NCBI RefSeq assembly: GCF_019218285.1
Contig: NZ_JAHUZG010000001.1
Location: 310,001-374,000, forward strand
Source: Antarctobacter sediminis
GTDB taxonomy: Bacteria; Pseudomonadota; Alphaproteobacteria; Rhodobacterales; Rhodobacteraceae
Reading direction: 5' to 3'
DNA length: 64,000 nucleotides
Shown: positions 18,935 through 27,873 of the stretch, in pieces
How the letters are laid out: each line of letters begins with the position of its first letter
Numbering within the stretch: the first letter of the stretch is position 1
Translations under genes and position numbers: made by a program
Notes under the pieces: model-generated
What the model saw: only the letters and a program-made list of their open reading frames with translations
Told to the model about the DNA's origin: nothing
Databases searched by the model: none

Positions 18935-19894
18935 TCAGCCGGGCATGATCTCTGCCAGATGCGCGGCACAGCCCCGCAGCGCGGCATAGTCATCCACCAC
19001 CAGATCGACCGGGAATTGGGTCATGTAGGCGTTGAACCGGCCCTTGTCGGCAAAGGCTTCGGCAAATCCCAGCGGTCCCAGATGGGGGCCAAGGTGGCGG
19101 GTGACGCCTCCGACAAGATAGATGCCGCCAAAGGGCAGGGTGATCAGCGCAAGATCTCCGGCATAGCGGCCAAGGAAGCGCACGAACAGGCGGACGGCCC
19201 GCAGGGCGCGCGGGTCACCGGCCTCGACCCCGGCCATGATTTCGGCGGCAGGCAGAGGCAGGCCGTCGCCCTCATCATGGCAAACCCATGCGTAAAGATG
19301 CTCCAGCCCGCGGCCCGAAAGGATCTCTTCCAGCCCGGGACGTCCCATCCGGCCGGTCAGCCAGTCCAGCAACCGCAGTTCTTCGGCGTCGCGTGCAAGA
19401 AAGGACACATGCCCGGCCTCGGCCGCCGGGACCAGCGTCCGGTCGCCATGGGAATGGACGGAGACGGCGTTCAGCCCGGTCCCGACATTCAGGACCAGCC
19501 GGGCGGCACCGGCGGGGGCTTCGCGCCCGGTCAGCACCGGCGACAGGCTGTCCTGACCAAGATGCGCGACCGCAAAGCCCTGCGCCTGCAAATCGTTGAT
19601 CACGGCCACTTTGTCCGCGCCGGTCTGGGCTTGCAATGCGGCCGAGTCCACGGTCCAGGCAAGGTTGGTCAGGGTGCCGACGCCATTCTTGACCGGGCCC
19701 GCCATGTCGATGCAGACCCCGACGGGGCGGACCTTTTGTTCAGCAAGGTAGCTGTCGAGGATCGGCCCGATCCCGGGGTTTTCGGCGTTGCGGAACCTGC
19801 GGATCGAGTCTTCGACGATCTGGCCGCCGGCGCACAGCGCAACCCGCGTGTTGGTGCCGCCGATGTCGGCGACAACGGAAAGCTCTTGGGACAT
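18935..19894 (-). CDS. glk: Glucokinase
   Basis: A 319-residue ROK-independent bacterial glucokinase (Glk type). The phosphate-binding motif DIGGTNTRVAL is at the N-terminus, with NDLQAQGFAV, LNVGTGLNAV and GHVSFLARDAEELRLLDWL farther on and GGIYLVGGV near the end. It makes glucose-6-phosphate. The gene begins 11 bases after the GH1 glucosidase stop and completes the aglR-GH1-glk operon, so it probably phosphorylates glucose released by the two glucosidases of this island. Confidence 0.93.
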   Translation of the reverse strand: MSQELSVVADIGGTNTRVALCAGGQIVEDSIRRFRNAENPGIGPILDSYLAEQKVRPVGVCIDMAGPVKNGVGTLTNLAWTVDSAALQAQTGADKVAVINDLQAQGFAVAHLGQDSLSPVLTGREAPAGAARLVLNVGTGLNAVSVHSHGDRTLVPAAEAGHVSFLARDAEELRLLDWLTGRMGRPGLEEILSGRGLEHLYAWVCHDEGDGLPLPAAEIMAGVEAGDPRALRAVRLFVRFLGRYAGDLALITLPFGGIYLVGGVTRHLGPHLGPLGFAEAFADKGRFNAYMTQFPVDLVVDDYAALRGCAAHLAEIMPG

Positions 19895-19905
19895 GGCAGG
19901 GCCTT

Positions 19906-21228
19906 TCAGGTGGTCAGGGCTTTGGCAAGCGCGTGATACGACGCCTTCGGGGTCCGCGCCAAGGTGTCGAAATCCACATGTACAAGCCCAAAGCGTTTTT
20001 CGTACCCCAACGCCCATTCGTAATTGTCCAACAGGGACCAGATGAAATAGCCCTTGAGGGGCACACCCTCGGCGATGACCTGCCGGACCTTGTCCAGATG
20101 CGCGTCCAGATAGGCGATGCGGTCAGGGTCGTCGACCGCGCCCTGCCGCAGCATGTCTGGTGACGCCATGCCATTTTCGGTCACGTAAAGCGGCAGGTCG
20201 CCGGTATACTCGCGTGCCGTGCGGGTGAGGAAATTATACAGCCCGTCCGGGTAGATTTCCCAGTCCATGAAGGTCTTGGGCAGCGGGCCTTCGACCTCTT
20301 TGTAGTTGGGCCAGGGGTGGCCCGCGGCGGCGATCAGCTTGCGGGTGTAATAGTTGATCCCGCACCAGTCGAGCGGCGCGCCGATGGTTGGAAAATCGTC
20401 CTGCCAGCCTGTCGGCAGGTGGGGCTCCAGCCCGTCCAGCGCCGCCTGCGGGTAGGCCCCTTTGAAGACGCCGCCAAGGAACCAATGGTTGTAGATGGCG
20501 TCATACCGGTCGGCGGCGGCGCGGGCCGCGTCGCTGTTGTCGGCGGGATCGGCCCATTCCATGTTGAAGACGCCGCCAAGATTGCTCATTCCCAGCCCGC
20601 GCATCGTTTCGATCGCGCGCCCATGGGCCAGCAGCACGTGGTGCATGGCGCGGGCCGTGGCGCGAATGTCGCGCAGGCCGGGGGCATGGTGGCCGTCGAA
20701 ATGGCTGAGCCATGCTACGCACCACGGTTCATTGATCGGCGCGACCGAAAACATGCGGTCACCGATCCGGGACATGATGACCTGCGTGTAATCCGCAAAC
20801 CAGTCGGCGATGTCGCGATTGCGCCAACCGCCAAGGTCCAGCAAGGGGGAGGGTAATTCCCAATGATAGAGCGTGGCGCAGGGTTTGATCCCGCGTTCCA
20901 GCATCGCGTCGGTCAAGCGGTCATAGAAATCCAGCCCCTGCTGGTTGACCGGTCCGCGCCCCTCCGGGAGCACCCGCGCCCAGCTGAGAGAAAAGCGATA
21001 GGCGTCAAAGCCCGCGTCCCGGACCAGGTCCAGATCCTCTTCGTAGCGGTGATAGTGGTCGCAGGCGCGCGCGCCTTGCTCAAAGCGCACGACATTGCCC
21101 GGGGTGGCGGCGAAATCGTCCCATTGCGTGCGCCCCGCGCCACCATGGCCATGGCCTTCGATCTGGTAGCTCGACGTGGCGCAGCCGAAGAGGAAACCTT
21201 CGGGAAAATCGGATCGGTGATGTCGCAT
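19906..21228 (-). CDS. GH1 beta-glucosidase
   Basis: A 440-residue glycoside hydrolase of family 1. The acid/base glutamate is Glu167 (NEPW) and the nucleophile Glu351 (YVTENG). FLFGCATSSYQIEG and SLLDNYEWALGYEKRFGL are family hallmarks. There is no signal peptide, so it acts on an imported glucoside in the cytoplasm. It starts 3 bases after the aglR stop and is followed by glk. The neighbouring importer is of the alpha-glucoside type, so the island may accept both alpha- and beta-linked glucosides, or a glucosylated osmolyte. Confidence 0.93.
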   Translation of the reverse strand: MRHHRSDFPEGFLFGCATSSYQIEGHGHGGAGRTQWDDFAATPGNVVRFEQGARACDHYHRYEEDLDLVRDAGFDAYRFSLSWARVLPEGRGPVNQQGLDFYDRLTDAMLERGIKPCATLYHWELPSPLLDLGGWRNRDIADWFADYTQVIMSRIGDRMFSVAPINEPWCVAWLSHFDGHHAPGLRDIRATARAMHHVLLAHGRAIETMRGLGMSNLGGVFNMEWADPADNSDAARAAADRYDAIYNHWFLGGVFKGAYPQAALDGLEPHLPTGWQDDFPTIGAPLDWCGINYYTRKLIAAAGHPWPNYKEVEGPLPKTFMDWEIYPDGLYNFLTRTAREYTGDLPLYVTENGMASPDMLRQGAVDDPDRIAYLDAHLDKVRQVIAEGVPLKGYFIWSLLDNYEWALGYEKRFGLVHVDFDTLARTPKASYHALAKALTT

Positions 21229-21231
21229 GGT

Positions 21232-22260
21232 TTACCTTTGTGGAGCAGGGCCGGTCGAACTGCCGATGATCAATTCGGCCTCCATCAACCGGGTCAAGGG
21301 CGGTTGGCCCGGATTGCGGATCAGGTCCAGCAGCAGTTCGGCCGCCGTCATGCCGGCGACCCTGACGGATGACCGCGTGGCGGTGAAAATGGGGACTTCG
21401 TGGCCATTGCCCAGATAGCCCAGATCATCGTCATGGGTGATAACGGACACGTCGCGGCCCATTTCCAACCCGGCTTCATGTATGGCGCGGCGCACGCCGA
21501 TTGCCGTGATCATCGAAGACACAAGAAACCCCGTTGGCCGGTCGTCCAGCGCCAGCATGTCGCGCGCGCTGCGGTAGCCGTAGACCTCGGTCATCTCGCC
21601 CGAACGCATCAGGGCCGGGTCTTCGGGCACATGGCGATCTGCCAGCGCGGCGCTATAGGCCTTGCGGCGGCGATGGGCGAAATCCATGAATTCCAACCCG
21701 TTGACCAGCGCAATCCGGCGGTGGCCAAGGTCCAGCAGGAAATCCGTGGCCCGCCGAAAGGCGCGGGTGTTGTTGGTGTCCAGCCACGAATAGGGCAGCG
21801 CCACGTCCGAGGCCCGGCCATGCACCACAAAGGGCAGGCCCAGTTCGGTCAGCAGCGCAATCCGCGTGTCGGCCATACGCGGACCATGCACGATAATGCC
21901 GTCGACATTCCCCCGGCTGCGGATCTTGCGATAGGCGTTTTCCTCATCCTTGTCGTCGACAAGGCTGATCATCACCTCGTAACCGGCCTTGGAATAGGTC
22001 TTGCCCGCGCCTGCGATGAAATCCCCGAAAATCGGGTTCACCATCTCGTGCTGGTCAGAAATGGGCAGCACGTGTCCGATGGCCTGCGCCCGTCCGGTGG
22101 CCAACCCCTTGGCGCGGGCATTGGGGCTGTAGTTCAGTTCGCGCGCGGCGCGCAGAACCTTTTCCCGGGTCTTTTCGCTTACCTCGGGATAGCCGTTCAG
22201 CGCGCGGCTGACGGTGGTCTGGGACAGGTTGAGGTGTTCGGACAGTTGCTTGAGATTCAT
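21232..22260 (-). CDS. aglR: LacI-family repressor AglR
   Basis: A 342-residue LacI/GalR regulator with the N-terminal helix-turn-helix MNLKQLSEHLNLSQTTVSRA and the hinge SPNARAKGLATGRA. The effector domain is the sugar-binding type. Divergent from aglE, first gene of a glk-directed operon, with two palindromic sites of LacI type in the 246-base shared region, so it should control both directions. The start at 22260 is the usual LacI N-terminus; the upstream extension would run over one operator. The name follows the Sinorhizobium aglR-aglEFGAK arrangement. Confidence 0.88.
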   Translation of the reverse strand: MNLKQLSEHLNLSQTTVSRALNGYPEVSEKTREKVLRAARELNYSPNARAKGLATGRAQAIGHVLPISDQHEMVNPIFGDFIAGAGKTYSKAGYEVMISLVDDKDEENAYRKIRSRGNVDGIIVHGPRMADTRIALLTELGLPFVVHGRASDVALPYSWLDTNNTRAFRRATDFLLDLGHRRIALVNGLEFMDFAHRRRKAYSAALADRHVPEDPALMRSGEMTEVYGYRSARDMLALDDRPTGFLVSSMITAIGVRRAIHEAGLEMGRDVSVITHDDDLGYLGNGHEVPIFTATRSSVRVAGMTAAELLLDLIRNPGQPPLTRLMEAELIIGSSTGPAPQR

Positions 22261-22273
22261 GCTCTCATATCGC

Positions 22274-22287
22274 TCAAAGCGCTTCGG
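22274..22287. promoter_or_regulatory. AglR operator, aglR side
   Basis: TCAAAGCGCTTCGG, with core AAGCGCTT, lies 14 bases upstream of the aglR start codon. It matches the perfect palindrome at 22420-22433 in its core and suggests autoregulation. Confidence 0.5.
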
Positions 22288-22382
22288 ATTTGTCAAGGGC
22301 TAGCATGGGGTCAGATGCAGGGTGGTTTAAGCCTTGGCTGCGGCGCAGCATATGTTTTCAAGGAAAGTAGACGGGTCAATCG

Positions 22383-22411
22383 TTGACAGGGCAGGGCGAC
22401 TCGCGGATAGT
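22383..22411 (+). promoter_or_regulatory. aglE promoter
   Basis: TTGACA (22383-22388), 17-base spacer, GATAGT (22406-22411). Transcription would start near 22418, immediately before the operator. Confidence 0.55.
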
Positions 22412-22419
22412 GACGACGC

Positions 22420-22433
22420 CCAAAGCGCTTTGG
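22420..22433. promoter_or_regulatory. AglR operator, aglE side
   Basis: CCAAAGCGCTTTGG is a perfect 14-base palindrome centred on CG, the classic LacI-family form, placed at about +2 to +15 of the predicted aglE transcript. Bound repressor would block initiation. Confidence 0.65.
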
Positions 22434-22506
22434 AAACGCGCAGGATCCAAGGTGCCGGTAAACTGAATGACCCACGCGGGGTGGCGTGGAACCGGGAGGA
22501 ACATCA

Positions 22507-23772
22507 ATGAAGTCACCGTTCTATCTGAGCGTTGCGGCCGTCGCGCTGAGCGCGGGCATGGCGCATGCGGAAAAGCTGACCGTCTTCGGTCCCTGGCTTG
22601 GGCCGGACCAAGAGCTGGTCTTGCAGGTTCTGGACGCTTTCGCCGAGCAAAGCGGCCATGACGTGTCCTATGTGGGTTCGGACAGTTTCGAGCAGCAGAT
22701 CGTCGTCGATGCCGAGGCAGGCTCCGCACCGCATGTGGCGATTTTCCCGCAGCCGGGTCTGGCCTCTGACATGGCGTCGCGCGGTTTCCTTGCGCCGCTC
22801 AAGGATGGCACCGCGGAGTGGGTGCGCGAGAATTACGCTGCGGGCGACAGCTGGGTCGATCTGGGCACCTACGCGGACAAGGACGGCGCGGACAAGCTGT
22901 TTGGCTTCTTCTACAAGGTCGATGTGAAATCGCTGGTCTGGTACAACCCGGAAAACTTCGCTGATTTCGGCTATGACGTGCCCACGACGATGGAAGAGCT
23001 GAAAGAGCTTGAGGCGCAGATGATCGCCGATGGCGAAACGCCGTGGTGTGTCGGTCTGGGGTCTGGTGGCGCGACAGGCTGGCCGGCGACGGACTGGGTC
23101 GAGGACCTGATGCTGCGCACCCAGCCGCCCGAGGTCTATGACCAATGGGTTGCGAACGAGATTTCCTTCGACGATCCGCGGGTCGTTGCCGCGATCGAGG
23201 AATTCGGCACCTTCATCGCCGACGGCAAGGTGGCGGGCGGTCAGTCGGCCGTGGCCTCGACCGATTTCCGCGACAGCCCCAAGGGCCTGTTTTCGGCACC
23301 GCCGCAATGCATGATGCACCGCCAGGCGTCGTTCATCCCGACCTTCTTCCCGGAAGGCACCGAGGTCGGTCTGGATGCCGATTTCTTCTATTTCCCGGCC
23401 TATGCCGACAAGGATCTGGGGCAGCCGGTTCTGGGCGCGGGGACTCTTTGGGCGATCACCAACGAAAACGATGCCGCACACGATCTGATCGCCTTCCTCC
23501 AGACCAACGAGGCGCATGAGATCTGGATGGCGAACGGTGGTTTCATGACGCCGCTGAAAACGGTCGATCCGTCCAAGTTCAAGGACGAGGCCACAGCCAA
23601 GATGAACAACATCCTGCTGGAGGCGACAACCTTCCGCTTTGACGGGTCCGACCTGATGCCGGGCGGCGTTGGCGCGGGCAGCTTCTGGACCGGCATGGTC
23701 GACTACGCGGGCGGCAAGCCTGCGGCGGATGTCGCCAAGGAGATCCAGGATAGCTGGGACGCGCTCAAGTAA
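22507..23772 (+). CDS. aglE: Alpha-glucoside ABC transporter substrate-binding protein
   Basis: A 421-residue periplasmic binding protein with a clean signal peptide (SVAAVALSAGMAHA, cleavage after about residue 21). The mature part is a family-1 carbohydrate binding protein (WYNPENFADFGYDVPTTMEELKELE; GAGTLWAITNEND). GGGAGG lies 7-12 bases before the ATG at 22507. It captures the glucoside for AglF, AglG and AglK. A 170-base gap with two strong hairpins separates it from aglF, which may raise its stoichiometry over the permeases. Confidence 0.93.
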   Translation: MKSPFYLSVAAVALSAGMAHAEKLTVFGPWLGPDQELVLQVLDAFAEQSGHDVSYVGSDSFEQQIVVDAEAGSAPHVAIFPQPGLASDMASRGFLAPLKDGTAEWVRENYAAGDSWVDLGTYADKDGADKLFGFFYKVDVKSLVWYNPENFADFGYDVPTTMEELKELEAQMIADGETPWCVGLGSGGATGWPATDWVEDLMLRTQPPEVYDQWVANEISFDDPRVVAAIEEFGTFIADGKVAGGQSAVASTDFRDSPKGLFSAPPQCMMHRQASFIPTFFPEGTEVGLDADFFYFPAYADKDLGQPVLGAGTLWAITNENDAAHDLIAFLQTNEAHEIWMANGGFMTPLKTVDPSKFKDEATAKMNNILLEATTFRFDGSDLMPGGVGAGSFWTGMVDYAGGKPAADVAKEIQDSWDALK

Positions 23773-23795
23773 GCCGTTCGAACAAGTGTCACCTG

Positions 23796-23873
23796 TCCCG
23801 GGCTTGACCCGGGACCTCGGTCCGGGCCGGTTGTCCGGCGGATAGGGCAGAGGCCCCGGAGCTGGTCCGGGGC
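23796..23873 (+). repeat. Two REP-like hairpins between aglE and aglF
   Basis: Hairpin one is TCCCGGG-CTTGA-CCCGGGA (23796-23814), hairpin two GCCCCGGA-GCTGG-TCCGGGGC (23853-23873). A third unit, GCCCCGGA-CGTGA-TCCGGGGC, lies after aglG (26123-26143). The arms of units two and three are identical and the 5-base loops differ, so they form one repeat family. Confidence 0.6.
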
Positions 23874-23942
23874 GGGTGTCTTGGCGGGCAGCGGCGCGCA
23901 ATGGAACGCGCCGCCACTTTCCAGAGAGACAGGGAGCACGGC

Positions 23943-24944
23943 ATGCATCCGGCGCTACAGGGACTTCTGACAATCGTGATCGGCGTGGGGGCCTGCGTTG
24001 GGTACTTCTGGGCCTCGAACCAGGCGCTTGACCGGTTCATCTTTCCGGCGCGCGGGCCCAATGCGGGCCGAAACATCAACCGCGCCAACCTTGTGCGCCC
24101 TTGGCTGTTTCTCTTTCCGGCGCTTTTCGCGCTGACCTTGTATCTGGCCTACCCGGTGTTCGAGACACTGCGCCTGTCGCTGACCGACAGGGATCAGGGC
24201 GGCGCCTTTGTCGGATTTGCCAATTACCGGCAGATGATGGGCGAGGCCAAGTTCTGGGAGGCCATGGGCAACAACATGCTCTGGCTCATCGTCGTGCCCG
24301 CCATGTCCACCGCCTTTGGGCTTTTGGCGGCGCAGCTGACCGACCGTATTGCCTGGGGCAATATCGCCAAGTCGCTGATCTTCATGCCCATGGCGATCAG
24401 TTTTGTCGGGGCCTCGGTGATCTGGAAACTGGTCTATGACGCGCGCCCGGCGGATGCAGAGCAGATCGGCATCCTGAATGCGCTGTATATCTGGTTTGGC
24501 GGCACCGACCCGCAGCAGTGGCTGACCATTCCGTTCTGGAACAACTTCTTTCTCATGGTGGTGCTGATCTGGATCCAGACCGGCTTTGCCATGGTGATCC
24601 TCAGCGCCGCGCTGCGCGGCATTCCCGAGGAAACGGTCGAGGCTGCCATCGTCGACGGCGCAGGGCCGTTCCAGATCTTCTTCAAGATCAAGGTGCCGCA
24701 GATCATGCCGACCATCATGGTCGTCTGGACCACGATCACGCTGGTCGTGCTCAAGATCTTCGACATCGTCTTTGCCATGACAAACGGCCAATGGGGCACG
24801 CAGGTTCTGGCCAACTACATGTTCGACAAGCTGTTCCGCGCCAATGACTGGGGGGTGGGATCTGCCTCGGCCATTGTCATCATGCTGCTGGTCACGCCAA
24901 TCCTTGTCTGGAACGTGCGTCAGGCCCGCAAGGAAATGCGGTAA
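23943..24944 (+). CDS. aglF: Alpha-glucoside ABC transporter permease
   Basis: A 333-residue MalF-like permease. An N-terminal pair of helices precedes the six-helix core, and the EAA loop that docks on the ATPase is visible (EAAIVDGAGPFQIFFKIKVP). The ATG at 23943 follows GGGAGCACGGC; an in-frame ATG at 23901 lies in the intergenic repeat region. Followed after 13 bases by aglG. Confidence 0.92.
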   Translation: MHPALQGLLTIVIGVGACVGYFWASNQALDRFIFPARGPNAGRNINRANLVRPWLFLFPALFALTLYLAYPVFETLRLSLTDRDQGGAFVGFANYRQMMGEAKFWEAMGNNMLWLIVVPAMSTAFGLLAAQLTDRIAWGNIAKSLIFMPMAISFVGASVIWKLVYDARPADAEQIGILNALYIWFGGTDPQQWLTIPFWNNFFLMVVLIWIQTGFAMVILSAALRGIPEETVEAAIVDGAGPFQIFFKIKVPQIMPTIMVVWTTITLVVLKIFDIVFAMTNGQWGTQVLANYMFDKLFRANDWGVGSASAIVIMLLVTPILVWNVRQARKEMR

Positions 24945-24957
24945 GGAGGGCAGAGAG

Positions 24958-26112
24958 ATGGACAATATCGCGGGCCAGAAATCCTCGCTCACCTGGGCGG
25001 TTCACATCTCGGTCGTCGTACTGGTGGCGCTGTGGCTGTTTCCGACCGTGGGGCTCTTCGTGTCCTCCTTTCGGACGGCGGACCAGATCGCCAGCAGCGG
25101 CTGGTGGAAATCCATGTTCCCCACGGTTCAGAACCTGACCCTGCGCACGGCAGAGCCGGACAAACAGGTGCAAGACGGCGCGCTCTATGTCATCGAGGGC
25201 AACCTCTTTGCCGAAGATGGCCGTGAGCCTGCGCCGATCACCGCCTGGGGCACGTCCTCGCGCGATGTTTCGGCCCATGCTCCCGGTGATGCGGTGGACC
25301 TGCGCAGCGGCGGCGCGATCACGGTTGCGGACAATGGCGATTACCGGCTGGTCTCGGACCAAGAACTGACGGGCCGCAGGGGCGCGCGTATCTTCGTGAC
25401 GGCTACGGTCGCGCCCGAGTTCACGCTGGCCAACTACGATCAGATGCTGCTGGACGAAAGCAACAGCGCGGGCATGGCCAAGGCATTCTTCAACACGCTG
25501 ACGGTGACCATTCCGGCGACGATCATTCCCATCGTCGTGGCCGCCTTTGCGGCTTATGCCTTGGCCTGGATGGATTTTCCGGGCCGTGCGCTGCTGATCG
25601 CCTTTGTCGTCGCCTTGTTGGTGGTGCCGCTGCAACTGGCGCTGATCCCGCTGCTCAAGCTGCATCTGAACATCGGCATCGGCAAGGGCTATCTTGGTGC
25701 CTGGTTGGCGCATACCGGGTTCGGCCTGCCCTTGGCGGTCTACCTGCTGCGCAATTACATGTCCGGCCTGCCACGGGACATCATCGAAAATGCCCGGGTC
25801 GACGGCGCGACCGAATTCCAGATCTTTACCAAGATCATCCTGCCGCTGTCTTTCCCGGCGCTGGCCAGCTTTGCCATCTTCCAGTTCCTCTGGACATGGA
25901 ACGACCTTCTGGTGGCCAAGGTGTTTCTGATCGACGCCACGGGGCAGACCACGGTCATGACCAACCAGATCGTCGAGATGCTGGGAACCTTCGGCGGCAA
26001 CTGGGAAATCCTTGCCACGGCGGCTTTTGTCAGCATCGCGGTGCCGCTGATCGTCTTCTTTGCCATGCAACGCTACCTCGTGCGCGGCCTGCTGGCCGGC
26101 TCGGTTAAATAA
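24958..26112 (+). CDS. aglG: Alpha-glucoside ABC transporter permease with large periplasmic insert
   Basis: A 384-residue MalG-like permease. After the first helix (about residues 17-38) comes a hydrophilic insert of about 100 residues before the remaining helices, then the conserved core with the EAA-type loop ENARVDGATEFQIFTKIILP. MalG proteins are normally ~280 residues, so the insert accounts for the extra length; it is probably a periplasmic loop contacting AglE. AAGGAGG precedes the ATG by 9 bases. Confidence 0.92.
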   Translation: MDNIAGQKSSLTWAVHISVVVLVALWLFPTVGLFVSSFRTADQIASSGWWKSMFPTVQNLTLRTAEPDKQVQDGALYVIEGNLFAEDGREPAPITAWGTSSRDVSAHAPGDAVDLRSGGAITVADNGDYRLVSDQELTGRRGARIFVTATVAPEFTLANYDQMLLDESNSAGMAKAFFNTLTVTIPATIIPIVVAAFAAYALAWMDFPGRALLIAFVVALLVVPLQLALIPLLKLHLNIGIGKGYLGAWLAHTGFGLPLAVYLLRNYMSGLPRDIIENARVDGATEFQIFTKIILPLSFPALASFAIFQFLWTWNDLLVAKVFLIDATGQTTVMTNQIVEMLGTFGGNWEILATAAFVSIAVPLIVFFAMQRYLVRGLLAGSVK

Positions 26113-26122
26113 GTGAAACCCC

Positions 26123-26176
26123 GCCCCGGACGTGATCCGGGGCCTCTACCGGGTGCGGCGATGGCAAGACCATCGC
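26123..26176 (+). repeat. REP-like hairpins between aglG and aglA
   Basis: GCCCCGGA-CGTGA-TCCGGGGC (26123-26143) repeats the arms seen after aglE. A second unrelated hairpin, GCGATGG-CAAGA-CCATCGC (26158-26176), follows 14 bases later. Both lie inside the operon. Confidence 0.55.
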
Positions 26177-26201
26177 GGGCCCGCGACGGGATACAGGACC
26201 C

Positions 26202-27854
26202 ATGAACGCACAGACCAAACCCACGCCCGCACTCGCCGCCGACAAGGATTGGTGGCGCGGCGCGGTGATCTATCAGATCTATCCGCGCAGTTTTCAGGAC
26301 AGCAACGGCGACGGGATCGGCGATCTCAACGGTATCACCAGCCGCCTGCCGCATGTGGCAAGCCTTGGCGTCGATGCCATCTGGATCTCGCCCTTCTTCA
26401 CTTCGCCGATGAAGGATTTCGGCTATGATGTCAGCGATTACTGCGACGTCGATCCGATGTTCGGCACGCTGTCGGATTTCGACGTTCTGGTGGACACGGC
26501 GCACAAGCTGGGCCTGCGGGTCATGATCGATCAGGTGCTGTCGCATTCCTCGGACCAGCATCCCTGGTTTGCCGAAAGCCGGTCCAGCCGCGACAATCCC
26601 AAGGCCGATTGGTATGTCTGGGCGGATCCGAAACCGGACGGTACGCCGCCCAACAACTGGCTGTCGATTTTTGGCGGCTCTGCCTGGCAGTGGGATTCAC
26701 GGCGCGAACAATACTACCTGCATAACTTCCTGACCTCGCAGCCGGATCTGAACTTTCATAACCCGGACGTTCAGGATGCGCTGCTGGAAACCGTGCGTTT
26801 CTGGCTGGATCGCGGCGTGGATGGCTTCCGGCTGGATACGATCAACTTCTACATCCATGACAAACAGTTGCGGGACAATCCGCCGTTGCCGGTCGCGGAT
26901 CGCGACGATTCCATCGCGCCGCGTGTGAACCCCTACAATCACCAGCTGCACCTATATGACAAGAACCAGCCCGAGAACCTCGATTTCCTGAAACGGTTTC
27001 GCGCGCTTCTGGATGAATACGACGCCACCACCGCCGTGGGCGAGGTGGGGGACGCCCAGAAGGGGCTTGAGATCATGGGCGAGTACACCGCCGGGGACGA
27101 GCGGGTGCATATGTGCTACTCGTTCGAGTTCCTCTCGGGAAGCCAGCCAGACGCCGCGCGCGTGGCCCATGTGATGGGGCGCGTGGATGAGGTGGTTTCG
27201 GACGGCTGGGCCTGCTGGGCCTTTTCCAACCACGATGTCGTGCGCCATGCCTCCCGTTGGGACTTGTCTCCGGCAGCGCAGCGCGCCTTTGCCACGCTGA
27301 TGATGTGTCTGCGCGGGTCGGCCTGCATCTATCAGGGCGAGGAACTGGGCCTGCCCGAGGCCGACGTTGCCTTCGAGGATCTGCAAGACCCCTATGGCAT
27401 CGAATTCTGGCCTGAATTCAAGGGACGCGATGGGTGCCGCACACCGATGGCATGGGAGAAGTCCAACCAGAACGGGGCATTCACCACCGGAAACCCTTGG
27501 CTGCCGGTCAGCCATGCGCATCTGCCGCTGGCGGCTGCCGAGCAGGAAAAGGATCCCGGCGCGCTGGTGCATCACTACCGCAAGGCGATCCATTTCCGCA
27601 AAGCCCATCCCGCCTTGGTCAAGGGCGCGCATGACCGGGTTCAGGCCACCGGCAGCGTGGTGCATTTCATTCGCAGCCATGGTGCCGAAGAGGTCTTTGT
27701 GGCGGTGAACCTCAGCGGCGATCCGGCGGTGATCGACATGCCGTCCGGCCAGTGGCAGCAGATCGGGCAGGAACTGGGCAGCACCACCGCCGCCCCAGAT
27801 GGCAAGCTGCATCTGGGGCCATGGCAACCGGCGCTGGCGCGTCGGACGGTTTGA
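26202..27854 (+). CDS. aglA: GH13 alpha-glucosidase
   Basis: A 550-residue cytoplasmic GH13 enzyme, oligo-1,6-glucosidase/alpha-glucosidase type. Conserved regions in order: YQIYPRSFQDSNGDGIGDL at the N-terminus, DQVLSH, DGFRLD with nucleophile Asp212, GEVGD with acid/base Glu281, and FSNHDVVR with Asp345. It hydrolyses the imported glucoside (sucrose, trehalose, maltose or a glucosylated osmolyte; not decided by sequence) to give glucose for Glk. Starts at ATG 26202 without a strong SD. Confidence 0.95.
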   Translation: MNAQTKPTPALAADKDWWRGAVIYQIYPRSFQDSNGDGIGDLNGITSRLPHVASLGVDAIWISPFFTSPMKDFGYDVSDYCDVDPMFGTLSDFDVLVDTAHKLGLRVMIDQVLSHSSDQHPWFAESRSSRDNPKADWYVWADPKPDGTPPNNWLSIFGGSAWQWDSRREQYYLHNFLTSQPDLNFHNPDVQDALLETVRFWLDRGVDGFRLDTINFYIHDKQLRDNPPLPVADRDDSIAPRVNPYNHQLHLYDKNQPENLDFLKRFRALLDEYDATTAVGEVGDAQKGLEIMGEYTAGDERVHMCYSFEFLSGSQPDAARVAHVMGRVDEVVSDGWACWAFSNHDVVRHASRWDLSPAAQRAFATLMMCLRGSACIYQGEELGLPEADVAFEDLQDPYGIEFWPEFKGRDGCRTPMAWEKSNQNGAFTTGNPWLPVSHAHLPLAAAEQEKDPGALVHHYRKAIHFRKAHPALVKGAHDRVQATGSVVHFIRSHGAEEVFVAVNLSGDPAVIDMPSGQWQQIGQELGSTTAAPDGKLHLGPWQPALARRTV

Positions 27855-27873
27855 ACGGGGGGAGAAACGGTCG

